64,000 bases of DNA. Source: Seriola aureovittata (Eukaryota > Chordata > Actinopteri > Carangiformes > Carangidae). How positions within the stretch are numbered: position 1 is the stretch's first letter; every line of letters begins with the position of its first letter. The position numbers and the translations under genes are program-made. Shown here piece after piece: positions 28,146-41,000 of the stretch. The notes beneath the pieces are model-generated. The model saw only the letters and a list, made by a program, of their open reading frames with translations, did no database searches and was not told where the DNA came from. The stretch is from the NCBI RefSeq assembly GCF_021018895.1, contig NC_079375.1, positions 15,167,492-15,231,491 of the forward strand. Reading direction: 5' to 3'.

Positions 28146-28424
28146 ACTCTAACTCTCACTCATACCATGAATTTTCCTTAAACAATGCCCCACATACCCT
28201 GTCAAAACCCCTGGTTTTGTATTTTTTTCGAAATAATGCAGGTTCCATTGGAATAAGAAAAAAAGTAAAGAAAAGAAAAAGAAGAGAGAAAAACATATTA
28301 GTTATATTAATTATATTAAAATAATAATGGTAATTCAAAAGGGAAAAAGGATAGAAGAATGTAGATCGAAATCATATCTTATGCTGATTCATTTCCATTA
28401 GCAACTGAGCATCTAGCCCATCTT
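28146..28424 (-). other. Probable LINE 3' tail and A/T-rich junction next to the satellite
   Basis: This stretch lies between the last satellite unit and the LINE frame. On the minus strand it would be the element's 3' untranslated end. It includes purine-rich sequence at about 28255-28295 (plus strand) and AT-rich simple sequence at about 28296-28330. No clear poly(A) tail or target duplication was found. Confidence 0.4.
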
Positions 28425-29020
28425 TAAAGTCTAAAAAAGTCTTCCATTTCCAGTAAAAATGTCACCTGTAAAACCAATGGTGTATCTAATCTTTTCTACT
28501 TTCAATGACTGCATAACCACTCTAATCCAATGTGCAAAGGTAGGAGGGGAAGCCTGCTTCCATTTGAACAGAATCAATCTCCTAGCTAATAAAGTGGAGT
28601 AGTCCACTAAATTTGAGTAGCATTTAAATGTGCACCAGCTGGAACGACCCCAAAGGTGGCACTCAGAGGCGAAGGCTCGAGTGTATAATGCAAGACAGTG
28701 GCAAAGGCATCCAAGAGGGATTGCCAAAACTTGGTCATTATCAGGCAGGACCAGAACAAATAAAAGAGGTCGGCAGTATCTTGTTTATGCCTGTCGCATG
28801 TTGAAACTAACTCTGGGTAAATTTTAGCCAATTTCTCTTTAGAGTAATGAAGGTGATGAACCACTTCAAACTGGATAATGCTATGCCTTTTGCATATTGA
28901 CAAGGAATGTATCCTCCTGATTTCTTGGTCTCAAATTTCCTCCGGAATAGACATCTCCATTTAACTCTCTCATCGATTTTTAAGAGGTTTTTGTACATAC
29001 ACAGTATACATTGTATAGTT
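28425..29020 (-). mobile_element. 5'-truncated L1-like LINE, 3' end of ORF2 (pseudogenised)
   Basis: Read on the minus strand, about 28925 to 28607 translates to a frame with RRIHSLSICKRHSIIQFEV, then HHLHYSKEKL, then CDRHKQDTADLFYLFWSC and LEPSPLSATFGVVP. This pattern matches the region behind the reverse transcriptase near the C-terminus of L1-clade ORF2 proteins. The frame then shifts, and 28600-28431 continues with LLARRLILFKWKQASPPTFA and KVEKIRYT, which is the usual last segment before the stop. The element is truncated at its 5' end, carries at least one frameshift and has lost a cysteine of the CxxC motif. The clade assignment rests on recognised motifs, not on a search. Confidence 0.8.
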
Positions 29021-29023
29021 AAA

Positions 29024-29113
29024 CATAAGGCATAAGGCATAAGGCATAAAAATGTCATTCTATAGTAAGGCATAAAAAGTCATAGTATAGTAAGGCATAA
29101 AAATGTCATATTA
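29024..29113 (-). repeat. Inverted satellite remnant, 2-3 monomers
   Basis: The plus strand reads AAGGCATAAAAATGTCATTC, then TATAGTAAGGCATAAAAAGTC and so on, which is the reverse complement of the right-family satellite. It begins with a short (ATAAGGC)3 run. It sits directly 5' of the truncated LINE, so the LINE lies between a long array in one orientation and a short one in the other. Confidence 0.88.
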
Positions 29114-29355
29114 CATTTGCGTATGAGCATTTCTGAATGTAAATTCAGATCTTATATGTAAATAAACCATTTGTTTGACAGCATTAAAAAGCCAATGTCT
29201 TTGTTTTGGTGGGGTGACGTGACGAGTTGTTGCATCCATACCAATGTGGTGACCAAACATAAGCCCTTGACCTGCACCTGACCCTTTTTTGATCCATTTA
29301 TGTTGTTTGTTTTATTACATCAATTACGTTGTGACTTAACTGTTTGGATTTTACT

Positions 29356-29392
<37 letters not shown>

Positions 29393-30638
29393 CAATAACA
29401 ATTTAGATTATTTCTGTTAAAACAATTTTGGTACTCTCTGTGGTGATTTAGCACATGGTGTGCTGCAGTGATATTACACCTTACAGCTGCCAGCAGTTAA
29501 ATATCAGCCAGAAGAAAGCAATTTCAAGGCAAAACACACAGTCAGCAGAACCTGGCTGGGCAGCAAAAATGACTTGACACTTCCTGGCTAAATGAGGTCT
29601 TATCTCATCTCTAAACAAATTAGGAGACGTGTATTTGACCTTGATTAGAGTCTGTTATACCACAAACTCCACAAAATACTGTACCCCTTAAACATTGATT
29701 TTCATTAATTACATTGTATTAGTTTATTAGTTCTCTCATTTTGTTTAATTAAGCTGTATTACACAATGTGGTACATTACAATGAATATTCATAGTTGGAA
29801 TAATTCTACATTATCATTCTTTTGGACTGCTGCTTAGTGTTCTAGTAGGTATTTTATCATCACAGGTCATATACTTAATTGCTTAAGGTACAGTTGTTCA
29901 ACACAGAGTCTGTATATTACATGTATATTATACTTAATAATTTAATTATGCAAACATCTGCTTTTGCTGAGCCTGGCACAGTCTTGCTTGTTAAGTAGTA
30001 AGTTAAGTAAAGAACAGGAATGTCCCACTAGTGCGGCCTCTTTCTAGACCAGAGTAGCTAGACTTCTGATCACCTGAAGTTACAGCATGTCCATCCCCTG
30101 TTAGTGTCCCAAACATGACATGATTTGTTGATTCCATTAATTCAGCTCTCTAACTCTCTTGTTCCTTCAGGATTTATGGTGGTTTCTTTGCAAATCACCA
30201 GAATCTCCTCTGAAAAAGTTCTTGAGGGCTCTGATTCAAACCTTAATATGAACTTTTAATGAGTCTGTAAAGCTGAAACATTTCACATTGAATATCTCTA
30301 ATTACAGCATTTTGTCTTTGAACAATTTAGGCATGAAAGTTATTTAATTTGTTTTTTATTGTGACCAATGTACGTTTGAGACAAAATCTAATTCCATAAA
30401 TTCTGTCCCCTCTCCTTGTGTAGTAACAATAAGATCAAATGTCCTGCACAAGTGCCAAAAAATGTTTTTGTGCAACTAAACACATTAATGAGTTGAGTTC
30501 TGCTTTGTTGGGGGACCAGGAAGCGTCCATTTTGTGAGCCATCCTTCTCTTCTCTACTCTCTCTTTCCCTCTCTCTCTTCTCTTTCCCCTCTTCTCCTCA
30601 CCCCATCTGTCCAGTAATGTCTCCACATCTCTCTACAG
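29114..30638. other. Intergenic DNA without a recognisable gene
   Basis: AT-rich sequence with a (TA)n microsatellite at about 29359-29386. Just before 30638 is a long pyrimidine-rich tract (30541-30604). No family-like frames were seen. Confidence 0.5.
29359..29386. repeat. (TA)n microsatellite
   Basis: About 14 uninterrupted TA dinucleotides, directly visible. Confidence 0.95.
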
Positions 30639-31004
30639 GATTGAGCACAGAGCTGGTGACAGGGTGAAGCTGATGAAAAGCGGCGTTGTGAGCCATCCCC
30701 AGTCTCCCATGCGCTCCTGGAGTCTCTTTACAACTCACTGCATCCAGAAACTTAACAGGCCCTGGCAGGCATCTGAATAAGAGGGAGGTGCAACCCAGAT
30801 CTCCCAGTTAGACTCTCTGTGATAGCGCTGTAAACACCAGGGCTTAATTGGGCGACCGGACGGTGTACAGCTTGAATTTTATCAGGCATTTATTGATGTT
30901 CAGAGCTCCATGAGTTGGAGAGGGGGAGCCTGCACGGGGCCTCACAGATCACAGATACAAGGGAGGCATGAGGATTTGACGACCTCAGTGGAACTGAACG
31001 AGAG
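30639..31004 (+). other. Candidate non-coding exon (5' UTR exon of kiaa0040?)
   Basis: A strong acceptor (long pyrimidine tract, then CTCTCTACAG ending at 30638) and a consensus donor (GAG then GTAAGA at 31005) bracket 366 bp of more GC-rich sequence. All three plus-strand frames contain stops, so it is not an internal coding exon. The next coding gene in this orientation is kiaa0040, 11.4 kb downstream, whose human counterpart has untranslated upstream exons. It could equally be part of a non-coding RNA, or be a chance pairing of splice signals. Confidence 0.35.
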
Positions 31005-34000
31005 GTAAGAAAGGGTGTTCTGGATGTGTGTGCATCATGTTCTACTACTTAAGCTGTTTCTTTCGTTTTTTTGGTTTGTTTGTTCTAATTGGAGGGTCAG
31101 TGAAAATGAGAAAAACACCTAATATTGAACTAATCCATCTAACCATTCATTAAGTTCTTTAACAGTCTTGAACACTCACACTTAATAAATGAAAGCTCTG
31201 AAGCCTGAACACTGCTTAATGAGACTGTTTTTCTTTTTCATAACTAATTATGACTAACCAATTATGCCCTATACTTATTTATGTACTAGATTTAAAGTCT
31301 GTACTTACTGCAGTTGCTCAGGCTTTATCCATGCCCAAACTAAACATTTAAAAAGTCTCAACCTCTTGTATGGGCTGGCCTGTAAATCTAGATGTGAGTT
31401 GACATGGCTCAGATGGTGAAGTTATGACTAGAAAAAACAGTCAGACTGATAGCTGAGCTAGGAAAAGGGTACATCAAGAGCAAATGATGAAGAGACAAAG
31501 TGGTTATCCTGTTAACATACTTTTATTTTGATCTGATTTCAAAAGGATAAGCTGCACTTTCTTTGTTCTGGTTGCGATTTTATTCTTAATTAACCACTGT
31601 TCACATCCTCTCTTCTCATTTCCTCTCCTTAAATTTGATGTTTTTGTATTTGATATTATTATATGATATTATTATTTATATAATCAGTAGTTCCCCACAA
31701 CCATATCAGACGGGCTTGTTGTCCTTTATCATACCCTGTACATATATGGACTGTTTTTTTTAAAGATGTGTAAGCTTGGTCTTTTCTTTTTTCACTAGTT
31801 TCAGTCAAGTTTGCATTTATTCTGCTGCAGTTGGAACGACAGAAACCGGATGTTTGATCAGTTTCCTATTGCTGTTATCTAGTCATAACCAACTTACAAC
31901 TAACTCAGGTTTAAAAGGTTGACGCATGTCTTGTGCGGTCAGACTACTATTCCTGCTAAGTTATTGTGACGGTAACTATACAATAAAGATCAGCATTACA
32001 CAAATTTGTTCTAACTCTTCAAGTTACCTGAGAGTCTCCATAATATTTATATGTTTGCCCTGGTTACTGCAGAAGTACTACCAGTGGTGGAAAGTACATT
32101 TACTTATGTATGGTATTTATGTACAGTTTTGAGGTGTACTTTACTTGTTTACTTGATGTTTCCATTAGGTTAAACCAGTGTCTCTTGTGCAGTATCTAGC
32201 TTCCACAAAAAGCAATTTCCCCTTTTAACTTCTCGGGTTGTTTCATGTAAGAAACTGTTTCAGGCCCAAAGAGGTTAAAGTCCAAAAAAATGAATACAAA
32301 TTTATTCAGTACAACTTTGTTTTTTTTCATTTCCTATCCCATTAATCATCTCATGACCCCTCCCATTAATTTTGTGACCCACTAACTACATATAAAGTAG
32401 CTAAAACTAGCTCCACTTTAACCAGCTACAACACTAAAATTAAAAATGATCAATCTAATAATGTCATATATGATAATAAATCAGTCACAGGGACTATTTC
32501 CAAATAATGAGTACTTTCCATATTTCATATACTATTACATTTTTTGATACACTTTTGTACTTTCAATTAGGAGGAATTTTAATTGAAAGACTTTGTTGTA
32601 ATGGATTATTTTTACATTATTGTATTGGTACTTCTACCCAAGTAAAGGATGTAAGTACTTCTTCTACTACTGAGTATGTCTCCAATTTCTTTTTCCATGC
32701 TTTACCATTTTGTATTCATGATTTAAGGCCAAATAGGAAATGGAGTTTGATTTTTGCAGTGTGCCAGCAGGGCCATTTAATGCTCCCTGCATCAGCTGAA
32801 CTACACACAAGTCCTCAGGAGCCTTTCAGATATGAGAGTTGACATACATATGAAAGTGCCTCTCAGGGCTACAGTGACCTGAGGGACGAGCTCAGCAGAG
32901 AGTTGCTTCTGTACTTTATCACATCACCTACAGCAAAAGCAAAGTCACATACTCAAGACTTTGGACAGCATTTCTTTTTTTTTTTTTTTGCAGAAGGCAA
33001 GACATAGTATGGGTTTGTGTATATGTGTGCACATCTGCCATTTGAGAGTGGATTTCAGCCTTAATTCAATGCACACATGCACGCATGGCTGCATAGTCTG
33101 AATTGAATTGAACTGAATAGAAATCATAATGTAATGGCATGTGAGCAAGGCTGTCAACTTGTTTTGTTTTTGGTCAACATTTTATAGTTAAGTAGCAGGA
33201 ATTTCCAAGGTATGTCAGGAATGTCAGTCTGAATGCTTGATGGGAGAAAAAACCCTGAGAAAAGTAAAGCTTTATCTCATCATCTTAACTTTAGTTACAC
33301 AAGTCATGGTTTCTCATGTGTGTGCATAACAGCTGTCGTATGCAAGTTAAAGTGTCACATGGTTTCGATTGAGAAAGCCTGTTAGGAAACATTTTTTAAA
33401 AGAGCATGCTGTTTAAACACGAGCACATGATGGTCAATACAAACAGAAAATGTTCATGAATTGAAAGGGGAAAAAAAAGTTTTTTTCTTTTCTAGAGCCT
33501 CTCATGTAAATTTATGTTCACTTAAGGTGCTCTGAGTGAAGTTAGCCACCTATCTGTTTCGTTAACAGGTGACAATGATTAACCGAGACACATTGAGGAG
33601 ATTAATGCAAGCATGATATTCAGTTACTATCATACTGAAACGAATTTCTCACAGCAGAAAATTCCTAATTGAATTGGCTTGCTGTGTCAAAATGATCCTG
33701 TGGCACAAATTAGAAATTAAGAATCTGCAATAGTAGGAACAATCCTTATCATTTTTACTTAAATGGCTGTGCCCATGCATACAAGTCTTGACATTTGACA
33801 AGTCTTGACAACATAGAAAGAAAAAAGGGAAGTGCATTCTTGTACTTCTTGGTTGTCCCATGATCACATAAGGTCATGCCACTGTCTATCAGACATTTCT
33901 ATTTGTGGGAAACAAGTGTCAAAGTCTGTCTGTAAGAGATAATGACACAGCAGCTATTATGTAACATTAATCAGCTTTCAACGAGTTGTTTGACATTCAT

Positions 34001-34017
34001 TCCTTTCCTTGCTCAGA
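31005..34017. other. Intergenic or intronic DNA, nothing recognised
   Basis: AT-rich sequence. The reading frames present (for example 32507-32842, 111 codons) have no recognisable motif and AT-driven composition. No repeat structure beyond short homopolymers such as the T run near 32971-32989. Confidence 0.5.
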
Positions 34018-34496
34018 GTTAAATGAGAAGCTACAACAAGCAGATGGTTAGCTAAACATAAAAGCTGAAAACAGGGGGAAACAGCTAGCCTGGTTCTGTC
34101 CAAATGGTAACTAAACCCACCAGCACCTCTTAAACAGTGTTACCTCATGCATTAAATCCATATAAAAACCAAAGTGTCTTTGTGAGTTGCCCGGTAACAG
34201 GCTTTGTCCAAGAAACAGGCAGTGGCACATATTCTCCCGTAAAACATGATTCTTATACTTTGGTTTTTCTACTGATTAAATGCGATACATGTTAATTAGT
34301 TTTTGATGTGATGGTAGATTTTGTTAGCTTTGGACAGAGCCAGGCTAACTGTTTCCTCCTGTTTCCAGTTTTTGTTCTAAGCTAAGCTAACTGGCTGCCG
34401 GCTCCAGCTTCATATTAAATGTGGAGGTATTGAGCTCATAATTTAACTCATAACAAGAAAACAAATAACTGTACTTCCCAAAATGTTTTAATTATT
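34018..34496. mobile_element. Foldback (MITE-like) repeat with long inverted arms
   Basis: The left arm (about 34030-34110) carries GGTTAGCTAAACATAAAAGC, then ACAGGGGGAAACAGCTAGCC and TGGTTCTGTCCAAA. The right arm (about 34315-34415) is its inverted counterpart, with TTTGGACAGAGCCAGGCTAA and AAGCTAAGCTAACTGGCTGC. The two are separated by about 200 bp. A tail to about 34496 ends with a TTCCCAAAATGTT motif. Two further copies of the family lie in this window (4.4 kb and 45.0 kb). I recognise the motif series as one common in percomorph fish DNA but cannot name the family. Confidence 0.75.
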
Positions 34497-34499
34497 GGA

Positions 34500-35210
34500 T
34501 TGACACACACATTCATGTTTTGTTTGAATATAAATCTTTCCATCTGTATATGTGGCAGAGCAGTGGTGTCAACAAAGCCACCTGGGGGAATTTCACCCCC
34601 AGAATTACTAGATGGGGCTTTTATCCGCTCACACAATAACACAAAGGACACAAGAGACATGATTTCAAAAAATAGATATTTTTTTATTCACAATGATTGT
34701 TTTAAAATGACAAAGAATCAGTTATTAAAATGGTTAGCCCTGCAACCAATTCACTTAGGTCAACTACAGTATTGCACAATACTCTATAGGCGCTTTAATT
34801 TGCCACTGAAAGCAAAAGGCGATTGGAACAGGACTGCGGGGCTTACCACGGTTGAGGGAATTAATGGAGTGGGAAGGGTCCTGACGCTAAACACCACACG
34901 TGAATACCACACACCATCCAAATGACACCCAAAGTGCTGTACAGGGTCGGTGACGGGACACCACCACCGAGGAACGAGCCGCTATCCGCCCCACAGCTCC
35001 TCAAAGAGCAAGGACCCTGTGCGGGTACCACTGATGCCAACAAGCCACGGCACAAAGCAAAACACTCAAAAGATGACCCAAAATGCTGGCAAACTTTACT
35101 GAGTTTTGAGTCCCACGATGATTCATTTTGCTGTTTCTGTATTTGGAAATGCTGGGAAGCAAAAAGGAACTTAGAAAGTCCCATTGATTAAAATGAAGCA
35201 CTTCCTTTAC
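34500..35210. other. Moderate-GC block, possible old transposon remnant
   Basis: A locally GC-richer block around 34780-35060 includes reading frames of 141 (34500-34925 plus), 89 and 107 codons overlapping on both strands. None shows a domain, signal peptide or good start context that I recognise. The overlap of open frames on both strands suggests composition, not coding. It may be a degraded mobile element. Confidence 0.3.
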
Positions 35211-36700
35211 TGCAAGCTGACAACATCACTCTGTTTATTTATTTAGCAGAACTGACCAAATTTCTGTTTCTTTACATGCCCAAAAAAGAAATGTGTAACA
35301 TAATCTTTAGCTATAGCTACAGCTCATGTCATTTGGTAACTATGCTGAGATTATTACATAATAAAATGTTAAAATAGCACTGGCCAACCTCATAGCTGGA
35401 ATGTGCAATTAGGTCTCCTTGTAAAAGCCCAAAGTTTACATGCCAACCAATAGCTCTTCAAAGATAGCTTTTCTTCAGAGATGCAATTCCTTATATAGAC
35501 TAATCACGTCCTTCTCTGTCAGGCCTGTTTTCACAGTGCTGGGCCCAAACATTTTACAGGACTGAATCACAGCTAAGGTTTGCCTCTGGGGACTGGTTTC
35601 ATTGGTAGACTATTTCTGGACACTTGTCAGATTCCACTACAGCAACCCTTTAGTCACTTTTCATTAGCACTCACATTCAAAAGCTCACTGTGTGCACAGT
35701 GTTGGGTTCATACTCGCACATATTTCAGTGTGTGCTGGCAGAACCAGTGGGTCACAGTGATTTGTAATGCCCTTTTGCTCAGTCCAGTAATTCTACGAGG
35801 CTTTACTAATGTTACTAGTAATATCACAGTCACATATTTTGCTATCATGGTTGTATGATCAGTGATCCAGTGTGAGCTCAGTGGTCATTCCTGTTATTTG
35901 TTCAGCTATAGACTCGAGTTGGATAAAGGGATGTATTGTCTCAGCTTTCCCTCACAGGTGAGGTCGACTGAGAATCGAGTTTCTATAAACCAGATGGGAG
36001 CTACGCCTATTATAGCACAGGGTCAACGCAGTATAAATGCAGAGAAAGGTTTCCATGGAGGAAATGAGACGCATACGAGGGTCACTGCAGTATAAATGGA
36101 ACATAAGTTATCCTTGGAGGGAAGGGAAGGTATAATGGGGTCCTTATAAAATAACAGCAAAGTAAAGTGTGCATCAAGCAAATGGCAAAAAAAGGAAAAA
36201 AAATCCTCATGATCCATGTATCTGGCAACTATTGCCCATTTGTACTGAGCAGTAGTTGCATGGTGGTTTTTTTTTTTTTTGAATTACAGCAGATCTGAAA
36301 AGGGACATTGTTGCATGAGATCCAACAGCTTTATCGGATCATTTCTTGAATCTTCTCATGGCTGACAAGCAGATCAAATTTAAGATTTTCACATGACTCC
36401 TGCAGGTTTGCATGCTTGGATCTGTGCACAAAGCAAATCCATAACAAGAAGGCTTCTACATGCAAGTAAGTCTGCAGTAGCAGCAATCAGAAGCAGTAAA
36501 TGGAATATAGAGTGAAATGATTTTCATATAAACTACTTGCAAAGGAGCACTTCCATCAAGGAAAAGTGCTGCTACACTGAGGTCATTAATCAACACTTGC
36601 TTGAGGTGACTGGACACTGTAGTGCCTCAACAGCAGCTGGGATATAGTTTCACTGTGTAGCACTACACGCCCTGCCTGTCAGACAGCACCCTCTGTGCTT
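35211..36700. other. Intergenic DNA, nothing recognised
   Basis: No gene-like frames. Two GCAGTATAAATG motifs about 60 bp apart (about 36029 and 36088) lie in a short imperfect duplication and look like repeat structure, not promoters. Confidence 0.45.
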
Positions 36701-36706
36701 GGCTCC

Positions 36707-36749
<43 letters not shown>

Positions 36750-36750
36750 T
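36707..36750. repeat. Compound (CT)n(GT)n microsatellite
   Basis: About 13 CT units pass directly into about 9 GT units. Confidence 0.95.
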
Positions 36751-37282
36751 TTGTGTGTGGGCGGCTCGTTGCTATTTGTCTAAGATGGCTCAGACACACC
36801 TGCAGACATGACAAGGCTTGTCTCATCAATTTCTATGTAACCATGCCCTGTAGCTACAAAAAAGCACACTGCACGTTCAGCAGGTCAGCTGGTCAGGGAG
36901 TGTGTTTTCATGATTATAAGACAAAATGTTTCCATCTACTGTAGCCACAGTAAATCATTATAGCATGGCAGTGGTGGCCTGATCCTATTTCAATGTTACA
37001 TATCATATCAATTTTCTTGTTTAACTTTTTGATATTTTCACTGCCACTAATGACTTTAAGGGCATCAGAAGTGAAATATCTCATTTATTATTTTGAATTT
37101 CATGCATTTTCTAGACAAAAAAAAGAGCTTCCCTCTTTCAGAAGAGGACAAGCACATAGACTGCTATTTAATGCCTGCAAAATGGATTTTTTCTTTATTC
37201 GTACTTCAGCATAAATCCTCTTTTGCTTGACTGAACTGAAAGGGCATTGAACACAATGCTACAGGCATAGTAAGAGTGTTTA

Positions 37283-37286
<4 letters not shown>

Positions 37287-37330
<44 letters not shown>
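37287..37330. repeat. (TG)n microsatellite
   Basis: About 18 TG units, continuing as a less regular TG-rich tract to about 37350. The CVCVCV/THTHTH frames across it on either strand are artefacts of the dinucleotide. Confidence 0.95.
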
Positions 37331-37331
<1 letters not shown>

Positions 37332-37789
37332 ACAGTATGTGTGTGTGTGGGGGCACTTCAAATGACCTCACTCTTTCATATCTCACTATAGCATCAGACT
37401 CTTTCACAAGGTGGTGCTCACACCACGCACACACAACTTTCATTTCCCCTATTTATTACCATTTTTAGTGCTGTCAGGAGGGTGGAGTAGTGTTCGTTTA
37501 AACTGTAATTTAGTGTTATTATGTAAAATGCTGCAACTTTGCCTGCAACTTATCCTGGTGTTGCAAGGCTTTCAGATCAGTGCATGGAGAGGAACCTTGT
37601 TTTTAATATCTTACATGTGGAAATTGTTACAAGAAACATTTAGTAAAGGCCTCATATTCAGTTTACTTTTTTCCTCTGTCTGACATCACTCAGTGTTTGT
37701 GTGAGTAAAGCAACCGCAAGAATCCAGTGCGCCATACAGGAAAACACAGAAGCACAGACAGAGGGCCCATTCTTACACAAAGTGGGCAG

Positions 37790-38043
37790 GGTGCAATGAC
37801 GTTGTGACCAAAACACACACTAAAAGAGCGAGAGAGAGAGGGAGGGAGGGAGGAGGCGGAGGAGGACGAGTAACAAGGGTAGAGAGAGAAAGAGGAACAG
37901 AAAGTGAAGACTTGTCAAGATGTCTGGGTGAGGGGGACCAGAACAGAGCAGATGCCAAAACAGAAAACAGCAGAAGTCTGAGCAGCTGACTGGATTAGAC
38001 ATGAGAGGAGACCTGACCTGCCACTTCACAAGTGCCTGTGGGG
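37790..38043 (+). promoter_or_regulatory. Candidate promoter and first non-coding exon upstream of kiaa0040
   Basis: A CRE-like TGACGT (about 37798) is followed by a purine-rich GA tract (37824-37910) and about 130 bp of GC-balanced sequence ending at a good donor, GGGG then GTAAGG (intron from about 38044). No long in-frame coding sequence is present. The position 4.3 kb before the coding exon suits a 5' untranslated exon, but there is no TATA box and no proof of transcription. Confidence 0.3.
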
Positions 38044-41000
38044 GTAAGGTGCCGCTTTCAAAGAGATACTGAGTGCCAGTAACTTTAAATACTTTGAAAT
38101 TGTTGTGAGTGGTTTATATAAGCTGTTGATGCTTTCTGTTGTGTGACTCCTGGAAATTTGAGGTAAAATTGTTGCCACAGTGTCAGACTGCCTCTAAAAA
38201 AAAAAAAAAAAAATGTTGTTTTGGCAGCGGTATGATTTGACAGGATGTTTGACAAGTTGCAACGTTAAGCTGATAAGTTTCTTCCTGCCTGCCAGTTAGA
38301 GTGTCACTGCAACTCACTCTTCATATTACTTTCTTGAAGTAAACCATGTAATTTAAAACTCACCTCATGAAAAGAAAAGGTTTAACATTGTCATTTGTTA
38401 TGGTCTCTACATTTGCTGCATACAGAATAACTTCCTGTTGTTCTGTTTAATGGACCTTCACAGATTTTTTTGTTTCATCTGAGAAAAAGATGAAACATCC
38501 TCCTGCTTTCACTGTAAGAACTTTGCTCATTTCACTGAGTCAGGATCGAGTTGATGCAAGTCTGAACTTTAATGCGCTCATGCACTTGCTCTTGCTCACT
38601 GTGGAGATCTTCACTCCTCCAGATTAACAGCTGGCACGTACCCCACCAAGTGAAAAACAGCTGCACTTAGTGATATAAGACAACTCATGTTTCCTGTGAA
38701 GAAAACAAACGACTATAGAATTGAATTTGTTTGATGGTGGCTGACTCATGTCAAACTGAACATGAAGTATTAACTGAAGTATTAATAGTGTATTAACACT
38801 GCTTGATGAGGGATCTGCTCATGAACATGTGCTGGGGGCAAGTCATTAAAGATTCCTGCTTTCCCTTCTGTCACAACTTTGTCTTTTAGGTCGCAAATGT
38901 TCCCTAAAAAGCAACAGGGCCTAACTGAGTGCAATCATAACATTTTTCTCAGCCCCTTCCTGGCTTTGTGTGCTCCAGAATTGGCCTTTTCCTGTATATG
39001 AATGGCTCCAGGAGACCACAATGTCATGAGAAAGTGAGAGAGTCTTAGAAAGGCATCTCAGTGAGATAATATGTAGCAAGGAAATATTTAAAGCCTGTTG
39101 GAGTCTCTTTTAAGAGTCCATCTTTTGTAAAAACATGGCTATATTCTCTTTATGGTTTACATCTTCTGTCTTGTGCCTTTGCTAAAGCACAAACTGACCG
39201 CAGTTCAGACGTGTCATCAACAGTTCAAAGAGTGCACATTGCAATTTATGTTCATAGTGCTGCGGATGGCCTGCTGAGAAAGAGGCTGCAATAATACTCG
39301 TTTACCTCAAGAATAATTTGGACATCTAGTTGTGAAACTACCTAAGCTGTCTATTTTGACCGGCCTTTGTGTGAAAGCACATAGATAAGACAAAATTAGG
39401 TCATAAAATAAATGAACTAAGTTCCTTTTTTTTACATTTCCTGTGTCGGTCAGTGTGAAAACCGGAGATTATTCATGTTTACAAATAACTTAGAGTGATT
39501 TCATTTTTCTTGGCCAGAAACTATAATTATCTTAACAATTAGTGACTTATCCATTCCACTCAATGACTTTACCACTGATACACTGTTAGTCATCTATTAT
39601 ATATAGCTAGATCACACCTCTGTGCTGGTCCTGGTCTTTGTCTCTTTCCAACAGAGTTATTGTTCAGTAACTCTGGTTCGTCGTGTTGACGGTGTTTTCA
39701 TAATGTGAGGGAGTTCGGAGTGTACACAAGGGCGCTGTAGCTCAGCCAAGCTCATCACGGCAACATGTACATACAGAAGAGAAAATAATCAAGAATAATG
39801 TGGCAGTGTCACTGTGGCTCACAACAACGTGCAGTCTTCTGTAGTCTATAGTCAAATTTCCATCCAAATGAAAGGCATATTTTAACAGAATTTCCACAAA
39901 ATCTACAAAAGAAAACACAAATTAATGCCTGTTTCCATCCACTACTGTTATGTGACTGGGTTTAGTGCATCAGCAGTTGGTGGCGCTTATTCTCGGCAGT
40001 CACAGGCTTCATGCGTATATCACTACTAATAATTATTTTTTTTTATTTTTTATTTTTTTGAAAACTCAACTCTGCGATTGAAAAGTGCAGAAAAAACAAT
40101 AATGCCTGAAATTTTGGAAAAACATTTGGTTTTCTGTACATAAACTGTAAAAACAATCTAATGTAAAGATTGTAGCCCGGATTCAGGGCAAACTAATGTA
40201 TTTTTGTTTGTTTTATTAGACTTTTTTAGACAGCTGAAGAGGTAAAAACGTGTTTCACAAGAAACAAAGATAAGAGGAAAAATGGAAAGAATTTTGAGTA
40301 GCAGAAATATTTTTCTCCTTTCCAATCTTCTTAATCATCTTGTGACCTCTCAGGTTAATCTTGCGACCCCTTGTCCCAGATTGGAAACCATATAATATAT
40401 AGATTTAAAAGGATCAAGTGGCCAGCTTTCACCTGAAAACAAAAGAACATTTTCCTTTAAGGTTTATGAAGCCCAGCAGCCCCACACTGAAAACGCACAG
40501 CTGCATATGTGCCCATGTTTTTTAACTTTAATATGAAAATAAGCACAGCTTCAAATGTAATGTATTTTAGATCAGCCCAGTTGTGTTTTTTTTTTTTTTT
40601 TTGAGATGAGACAGCTCTTTCTGAACTCTCTTCCTTTGACGTTTCAGGTTGCTACTTAGCTTTAAGCGCTCAGCTTCCTGTTGAGGAACGGAACAGGGGG
40701 GAAGTTAGCGGGCTGTTTGCGGGTAAACCAATTTCACACATGAGACGCAACGCACAGCGACAGCCATGCCAAATCTATTTGCTCTCCACTTGCAGGTGCA
40801 TCTTCCTCTCTCCTCTCTGCCAAAAGAAGCAGCCAAATGTGAGATGAATTTTTTTTTTTTCTTGCTCCTGCAACTAGAATATAAAGAAGCTGTGCAGCAG
40901 TGAGCTTTAGAGACTCAAAGGGACATACTTGAGTCAAAGTGTTTTAATCATTTGAAAAACTATAGTTGTTTAACACCATTTAAATAAAGATGTCACCTCA

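Noticed and set aside
34500..34925. 141-codon plus-strand frame
   Set aside because: The opposite strand is also open, there is no recognisable domain, and the frame starts inside AT-rich sequence next to a foldback repeat. More likely chance or a transposon remnant.
36025..36100. Two TATAAA-containing motifs as promoters
   Set aside because: They are part of a short imperfect duplication and are not followed by any gene-like sequence on the same strand.
37195..37468. Frames with THTHTH and CVCVCV runs
   Set aside because: Translations of the (TG)n microsatellite.
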